NCBI RefSeq assembly: GCF_029962835.1 | Contig: NC_080577.1 | Location: 1,178,001 to 1,242,000 of the forward strand | Origin: Magnolia sinica | Lineage: Eukaryota; Streptophyta; Magnoliopsida; Magnoliales; Magnoliaceae | Reading direction: 5' to 3' | DNA length: 64,000 nucleotides | In this document: positions 57,990-64,000 of the stretch, in pieces | How the letters are laid out: each line of letters opens with the position of its first letter | Numbering within the stretch: position 1 is the first letter of the stretch | Made by a program: the position numbers and the translations under genes | The notes under the pieces: generated by a model | Seen by the model: only the letters and a program-made list of their open reading frames with translations | The model's database searches: none | What the model was told of the DNA's origin: nothing

Positions 57990-58465
57990 TCGGATTCAGC
58001 CAGGTGTGTGCAACCCTGACCCTGGGACCCACCTAGATGTATTCTTTGTATATCCACGCCGTTCATCCATTTTTTCAGACCATTTTAATGCTTGGTCCCA
58101 AAAATGAAGTAGATGCAAATCTCATGTGGATCACACCACAAGAAACAGTCGTCATTGGACGCCCACCATTAAAAACTTCCTAAGGTTCACCCTAATTTTC
58201 ATTTGTTACCCAAACTGTTGATAAGGTCACACAGACCTGGATGAAGGAAAACCACAAATAGCAAATAGATCCAAAACTTTTGTGGCCGCAGGAAGCTTTT
58301 AATGGTGGGAATGTAATCCCTACTGTGTGGTCTACCTGAGATTCGTATTAACCTCAATTTTTGAACCATGCCCCAAAATTATCTGGAAAAACGGATGGAC
58401 AGCGTGGATGTACAAAAAATACATCGAAGTACGTCCCACGGTGAGTATCGCACCCACGGGAACTC
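57990..58465. mobile_element. MITE of the common GGGACCCACC family
   Basis: Full set of blocks from 'gggacccacctagatgta' to 'acatcgaagtacgtccca', with the left edge near 'ggattcagccaggtgtgtg'. It ends right against the next small MITE. Confidence 0.65.
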
Positions 58466-58731
58466 CGACGCGGATTAGATACTGACGGGTTGAGTAGCGA
58501 GACTCGCTACTGAAGTGACGTCACCAAGTTTTGTGTGTCCCACCATGATGCATGTTTGCATCCACACCGTCCATCAAATCGGAGAGACCATTTTAAGGCA
58601 TGAGCCAAAGAATGAGTGAGATCCAAATCTGTAGTGGACCCCACCACATAAAATAGTGGAGAGAGTGATGCTCACCGTTGAAACCTTTATAAGGTTCAAT
58701 ATCAGCTTGATCGAGTATCTAATCCGCGTCC
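58466..58731. mobile_element. Short Mutator-type MITE with internal palindrome
   Basis: 266 bp, ending CGACGCGGATTAGATACT and, inverted, GGACGCGGATTAGATACT. It is flanked by CGGGAACTC and CGGGTATTC, a 9-bp duplication with two differences. A perfect palindrome, AGTAGCGAG A CTCGCTACT, lies at 58493-58511. It seems to be an internally deleted relative of the longer MITEs. Confidence 0.78.
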
Positions 58732-59154
58732 CGGGTATTCGAACACTTGATCAGGTGTCGAAACTCATGAGAATCCACCACCGGAGTAAGAGTAAGGACC
58801 AGGTGGCTGAGCTTCACCAAAGAGAGAAAACACCGATACTCCATCCAAACCATTCAAATCAATGTTGGGTGGACGATCCTAACCAACTATTGTTGAAAAC
58901 TGTCTAACCTGAACCACTCATTTTGACCGACCATTTTGCACCACAAATGGAAAAGTTAGGATCACCTGCTTAGTAAATTTCTGGTCGATAGAATATGCAC
59001 AATGGGGCCGACGACTTGAACGAGCAGTTGGATTGAGCTACATGCGTGACTGATCTTAAACAGTGATTACTCTGTCCGTGTAGTAATAGACTCCTCACAG
59101 CATGGACACCTTAACGAGGAGCATGATTCGTACACGTGGATGGTTTGTTGATTC
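58732..59154. other. Spacer, no gene seen
   Basis: No recognised coding sequence or clear repeat ends. Confidence 0.4.
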
Positions 59155-59580
59155 AGACACGATTAGTGTAAAATCACCAAGCTCTGTGGGTCCACCACGT
59201 TGTATACATAAAATCCACTCGTTCAATCAGGTGAGGATCATTATTTTTAACCGCACATACAGTAGATGAAACTGACTAAAAACTCACGTAGACCGCACAA
59301 ATAGGAATACCTGATTAACGGGTTGGATGAAAAATAAACACCATGGGTGCCAGACACAAAACCATTGTTTGGCATCCCATTCCCATTGTTCCATGTGGTG
59401 TGGCCCATATGAGTAATCAATCTAGCCGATTTATTTTTTTTTTTATCTTAAGGCCTAGCATCAATGATAAAACCAGATAAATGGATTGAAATTTACACAT
59501 ACAGCATGATGGGTCCTACAAAGTTTTATATTTTACGCACTGCATAATACAGGAGTTTTAGATGATTCTAGTCCGTTGAT
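59155..59580. mobile_element. MITE, relative of 55652-56186
   Basis: Ends near 'gattagtgtaaaatcaccaa' and 'ttttacgcactgcataatac', with the internal 'gtgggtccaccacgttgta' and 'gttggatgaaaaataaacacc' blocks. More decayed than its relative. Confidence 0.6.
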
Positions 59581-60589
59581 AGTTCAGGTGGTACAAAATG
59601 AGTCCCATGGTTCAGCGATCCAAGCCGGTCTTTACAGTAGATGGCCCAATCACCAAATCACAAAACATTGGCATTATCTATAGAATATTAGGCATTTCTT
59701 TCCATTGAATGTGGACCAGTATTATAATATAGTTCTTAACCATTTTTTGGTTGGTTACCTATTGAAGGGTCAGGATTTTTGAATCTGGGATATTTTTGCT
59801 GCATGGACCAGTACCACCCATGGTTGGTTCCATGATATCAATGAGATCTCTCAACCATACATCCCACTTGCACAAATGGAGAGGCCAAATGGAAGTGTAG
59901 AAACTTTTGACAAGGAAATTTGATACTAGAGCGGAGTGTGATGACCATACGCAGGCACTTTGTAAGTATAAATTGGCAAAAATGGAATGCAAATACATTT
60001 GGTTCCAATCTTAGATGTATCAAGAACAAAATATTAATACTACTTGACCTGTGACTTTTAATTGGGGATGATGATTGGACGGTTAAAAATGAAAAAGCAT
60101 CCAATGGCCCTGTTTCAACAAACAAAGATAAGCACACCGTCCACTTGCTGGCCAGGCTAATCCAAGTAGCGGGGAGACTAGCGCTAGCTCGAGACTACTA
60201 TAATACAAGAATGAGCTCATCTCGAGACTAGTATATGAGCTCGTGTCTTCTGTAGGAAGGGGCATTCTCCCTTATAAAATGTGGATTCTTTATCAGTTGC
60301 AGGTGTTCAGGCCACTCATCAACTGTAAACCGCCTAAAGGCAAATATTTCGTATTTGGATCTGTTCACCTGATTAGATCTGGATCATTTTGTAAAAATAT
60401 CAGTAATTTTCTTCTTGCTTTCTGACCTAAGCCTCTGTGCTGGGGCTTGGCTGCCGAACCATACTTGAGCTGCCTTAATGGCTCTTCCTAAGAACGTGTG
60501 AGTCTCTGTCCCCAGATTAGAGGTTAGAATTTTCAAGAAATTTAATTTGGGGCTATGAGTTCCACAGATTAGTTGGTTTGTTTTGAGTT
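59581..60589. other. Spacer, no gene recognised
   Basis: About 59900-60110 has TTGATACTCTG-family phrases ('gtgatgaccatacgcaggca'). About 60190-60245 has a 'gctcatctcgagactagtatatgagctc' style inverted repeat. No ORF has a family motif. Confidence 0.45.
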
Positions 60590-61180
60590 AATGATGTAGA
60601 CCAAATCGCAGACACTTTCATGGCAAAGATGGACCAAAGACGGCCCCATTGGAGGCGGAAATGATCTGAACTGTTAGAACATTACATCAATCATATCTCG
60701 TAGACCAGGATGACTTTTTCGATATATTATATATGATTTTGGAGTAGGACCTACTGAGCAAACCAACCCCGCTATGCCGGGTTGCCATGCCAGATTTGTG
60801 AGATTCCATTAGATCAATGGTCAAAATTCCTATTTAGTTTCATTGATACTAGAAACAGTAAGTTTTAGTTCGAGTATAACTTTTGATCATTTGAGTTGTA
60901 GAAGTCTTGCCCAATATGAAAAGGGTGAAAACATAAAGTCTAAGTAGAAATAGAGGTAGTCTATATATAGTAAGTTTACTATTTGTAGTAAGTTACATTT
61001 TTATGAGTTTGAGTTGGAGTGTCTAAAACTCCATACTAGGTTTGGTTTCCTTATTTAAAGAGTTGTAATTTTTATTTGTATTATTATTATTATTATTTTT
61101 TTATCATCAATCAAGATATTTTCGAATTTCTTAGGAATTCTACTTTTATCCTAGGAAGTTCCGTAACAGTGATCGACCTC
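60590..61180 (+). repeat. Possible solo LTR or LTR fragment
   Basis: The composition resembles an LTR. A 'ttccttatttaaagagttg' TATA-like block is followed by a T-rich stretch and ATCAATCAAGATATTTTCGA, a phrase like those near plant LTR ends. I could not fix the ends or a target duplication. Tentative. Confidence 0.3.
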
Positions 61181-61784
61181 ATCATGTCCCTGCCTGCACC
61201 AATTAACTAGTAAAATGCACATGGAGACTGTATCATCCATGTATGGTACACATGCATTGTAACATGAACTATCAGGACTTGAAGGGACGTGGGTGCACTC
61301 CTGCCAAGACGTGGTAGAATTTGATTGGATAGCAGGGGCATTACCCTACTTCTCCGGATGAAAGCTGGACTGTACCTCAGAGTGAAGGATGATCAAAGTC
61401 CTTCCAATAGCATTTGGTGGCATTGTATAAAAGATTCTTATGACTTAAAACTTACCTGCTGGGTCTCTTTGGTTTGTTAAGATGAACAATCTCTTCTTCC
61501 TCCCAATATTTTCCTACATTCTCCGTTTATCACTCCACCTTAATATATAATCAGCTTTAAATTTTAAACTATACAAGTTTTACTGGACAAATTCGCAGGA
61601 ACAGCCGATGTGAGAATCTCAAGCGCTTCCGTTCATGCATTTCCATCCTGGCTAATGTAAATAAGATTGTTTATCAGCCAGTCATTTTTCTTCACATGGT
61701 GTCTTTTCCCCAGCCCTTTTTGAAGATGTTCCATCTCGATCCAAGAATACATGAGATTTCTTTGAAATTAACAGCTGTGTTCAC
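61181..61784. other. Spacer, no gene seen
   Basis: Mixed unique-looking sequence. No coding motif recognised. Confidence 0.4.
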
Positions 61785-61920
61785 TTAGGTCCTTAATCAT
61801 GCCTCACTCGTAGACTCACAAGAGTTTCAACATGAGGTCATGGGTTGGGAGTACCCATTGTGGTGAAAAACTACTGTAGTGTGAGTGCGTGTGTATAAAA
61901 TAAACAAATAAATAAATAAA
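61785..61920 (+). mobile_element. tRNA-derived SINE-like element
   Basis: 'aggtcatgggttgggagtacc' fits a decayed tRNA B box, and the tail 'gtgagtgcgtgtgtataaaa' then AAATAAATAAAT is typical of plant SINEs. The A box region is weak. Boundaries approximate. Confidence 0.55.
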
Positions 61921-62018
61921 ACTGGTGTTTTAGGATTTTCCAGTTCCAGCAAATGGGAAATGGTATATTATCTTCTCTCTGAAATGTTTACCTCAACAGT
62001 TTACTCTCTGAAATCCTC

Positions 62019-62050
62019 TCTTCTTCTTCTTCTTCTTCTTCTTTTTTTTT
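62019..62050. repeat. (CTT)n microsatellite
   Basis: About eight CTT units followed by a T run. Confidence 0.9.
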
Positions 62051-63109
62051 TGGCTTTCTTTTACTTCTTTTAAATGCTGGGCGGATGGAAATGGTTTGGG
62101 TAGCTAGTCAACCAGATTGACCTGCTTAAAATCAATAGAGAGTTTATCTACCTGGACTCAGCTTGTCCTTGCAAACGTCTTCACAACAATGCAGTTCAAA
62201 CAGTTTGTTGTGAGCCCTCGTCGTGTGGTGATGGAATCCACTCCAACCATCAAACACGCCCTCTAACATTTGGTCAGGCATCCAAAAATTACGTCAATCA
62301 ATAACTTAGACAAGCCACAACAATGATAACAGTTTAGAGTTGATGTCCACCCTTGATTCTCATGGAAGGCCTACCATGGTTTATATATGCCATCCAATCC
62401 ATTGATATGAAACATCTACCCCAGATGATGGCACAGCTCAAAAATCAGGCCACTCTAACACTTGGGTAGGGCAGCGAGTATCAAGGGTAGGCTTCCCTCC
62501 CAACTGTTCCTAACGAGGGAAGGTGTACATGATGGTTAGAGTGGATGTCATCAACACATCACCGTGGTGAAAACTTAGGGGTTTTGCTAACGTTCCTCTC
62601 CCACCCCGATGAGGACATTAGCGATGTCCCCAAACCTTTTAAATGGTAGATTGGGTAACATATTGTCGATCTGAACCGTTCATTCAAGGAGCCAGCAATG
62701 GTGCAAAATTCATGCCAATTGGGGGATCCTAAGCTTCTGATCAAGAGCATGAAAATGGTCAGTCACAATTGACCAGAGAAACAAAATAAGTCCAATTATC
62801 ATTTTGAAACATCTAGTAGATAGATCCCACTTTTAATTTCTTATGGTTAAAGTAACACTTTGATTTGATGATTCTAACCATGTGATTTATGGCTCATAAA
62901 CAACAAATGTGACAAATTGGCCCCATTAAAAGGTCTAGGCTCGTCTGATCAGCGTGATTCTTGCACCATGGCTTTCTCCTAGTTGTATGAATGAATGAAC
63001 GGTTCAAATCAATGATACAACACATCGTGTGTGCCAGTTAAAAGGTATGGGGAAGTTGGTCACATCCCCACCCATGATTAAATAAATAAGCATTGCAAAA
63101 TAAGCCTGC
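62051..63109. other. Spacer with decayed MITE sequence
   Basis: About 62215-62570 carries 'ggaatccactccaaccatc', 'atggcacagctcaaaaatca' and 'gagtggatgtcatcaacaca' phrases of the common MITE theme, strongly decayed. No gene recognised. Confidence 0.4.
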
Positions 63110-63245
63110 ACCTGCTTTAGTGGTAGAGATAGTGTGGAACCTTGGAAAGGTATGGGTTTCAAGCCTCCAATAATCTGGTCAGACCCATGACCAAATTCTA
63201 GGTCCGTGTGTAAGCTTCTGATTAACCATTAAATTCCATAATGCC
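63110..63245 (+). mobile_element. Possible tRNA-derived SINE fragment
   Basis: 'tttagtggtagagatagtg' resembles a tRNA A box region, and 'gggtttcaagcctcc', about 40 bases on, resembles a B box. The spacing fits a tRNA-related head; there is no clear tail. Confidence 0.35.
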
Positions 63246-63832
63246 TGTCATGTTGGGGTCTACCTGATGAACGGATTCTGTTGCTCAGGAATTGTGCCAT
63301 GTTAATGGACATGCTGGAGAAGACGGAGCCTCCCTACCACTCTTAAGTACTCGTGCTCAGAGTGTCATTCCTTCTCGTCATCACAATGCATAAAATGTTC
63401 CAACTGCTGATAAGGAGTGTCCACAGATGAATCAGGAACATTTCAGTAAGCTGCAATCACTCTCTGAAATTAACACTCTTTGCCTAATCACTTCTTCGCT
63501 CTCTAAACAATTGACAACTCTCGGGAAAGGACAAGAGATGACAGACACATAGAATCCAGGCGAATTGAAACTCCACATTACATAAGTCTGGAATTCAAGA
63601 TGGAGATGAAGCTCATAGCTCCTGAATTGCAAGCTCAATTAAACTTCAGCTTCCAAATTGCAGGCTTCAGAAAGCAAACCATAGTCCGAAACGATGCATA
63701 CTATACACTGGCCCAATTCTAACTCCATCCAGCAATTCACTAAAACCCCTTTCCACTCCACAGAAATCCATTGGTTATAAACATGATAAAAGGGGGATTA
63801 GATTATAGAGATCTGTTGTTGAAAAAGAACAA
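63246..63832 (-). other. 3' flank of the TBL gene
   Basis: Downstream, in gene sense, of the stop at 63833; probably holds its 3' untranslated region. I see no clear AATAAA. The ORF at 63432-63638 has no family motif. Confidence 0.4.
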
Positions 63833-64000
63833 TCAACCATTTAGAGCTATTTCCATGACTAAGTCATTCCAACTATCTATTGGCCCTGGCATGCACCAAT
63901 GCAGACAGTCATTCTGAACTTTTGCATTTTTATCCTGAGCAAAGGGATGAAAATGCCTGTATGGACCTGGATGCCCGTCAGGCCTCAGCAAGGAAAGCTG
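63833..64000 (-). CDS. TRICHOME BIREFRINGENCE-LIKE protein, C-terminal end (partial)
   Basis: The last 55 codons and stop of a gene that continues past the right edge. In minus-strand sense it begins QLSLLRPDGHPGPYR, continues KVQNDCLHWCMPGPIDSW, and ends ALNG and a stop. DCLHWCMPGPIDSWND is the DxxH-type signature (Asp-x-x-His) that closes the PC-esterase domain of TBL/DUF231 proteins; RPDGHPGPYR also belongs to this family. TBL proteins are Golgi membrane enzymes; characterised members O-acetylate xylan, mannan, xyloglucan or pectin. Which one this is cannot be told from 55 residues. The frame is clean and key residues are intact, so it looks like a live gene. Confidence 0.9.
   Translation of the reverse strand, partial: QLSLLRPDGHPGPYRHFHPFAQDKNAKVQNDCLHWCMPGPIDSWNDLVMEIALNG

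Noticed and set aside
63110-63200. Functional tRNA gene
   Set aside because: A- and B-box-like words are present, but no cloverleaf could be drawn; a SINE relic fits better.

Overview
This is a nuclear DNA window from a flowering plant. The host genes are plant-specific: UGT72-type glucosyltransferases and the end of a trichome-birefringence-like gene. Short non-autonomous DNA elements are very dense, and the commonest carries the theme GTGGGGCCCACCGTGATG plus CCGTCCATCCGTTTT. From memory that theme is abundant in magnoliid genomes, so a magnoliid (for example a Magnoliales or Laurales species) is my best guess. This is an inference, not something the window proves.

Host genes are few and all lie on the minus strand. 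Three intact, intronless UGT72 (hydroquinone/arbutin synthase-like) genes form a spread-out tandem array at 16788-18203, 29663-31069 and 38434-39831. A small plant-specific gene of unknown function lies at 55070-55510. The last 55 codons of a trichome-birefringence-like (TBL) O-acetyltransferase-type gene run off the right edge at 63833-64000. A broken N-terminal fragment of a universal stress protein gene (24676-25010) sits inside a small terminal-inverted-repeat transposon.

Layout. 361-5776: an old, broken Ty1/copia element on the minus strand. 5777-16787: intergenic DNA with MITEs, a copia LTR remnant and a Ty3-type solo LTR. 16788-39831: the UGT array with MITE-rich spacers and the gene-capturing transposon. 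40835-50135: a fairly young but broken Ty3/gypsy element of Tat type with extra antisense ORFs; its right LTR is cut short and followed by a second copy of the DNA that flanks its left end. 50338-55069: spacer with a MITE, a long AT repeat and a minisatellite. 55070-64000: the small unknown gene, more MITEs, SINE-like copies and the TBL gene end.

Functionally, the UGT cluster looks like a lineage-specific expansion of enzymes that put glucose on phenolic aglycones or monolignol-like compounds, using UDP-glucose in the cytosol. All three keep the catalytic His and Asp; the third copy carries unusual changes in otherwise conserved motifs. The TBL gene would act in the Golgi on cell-wall polysaccharides and has no visible link to the UGTs. 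I saw no tRNA, rRNA or CRISPR array.
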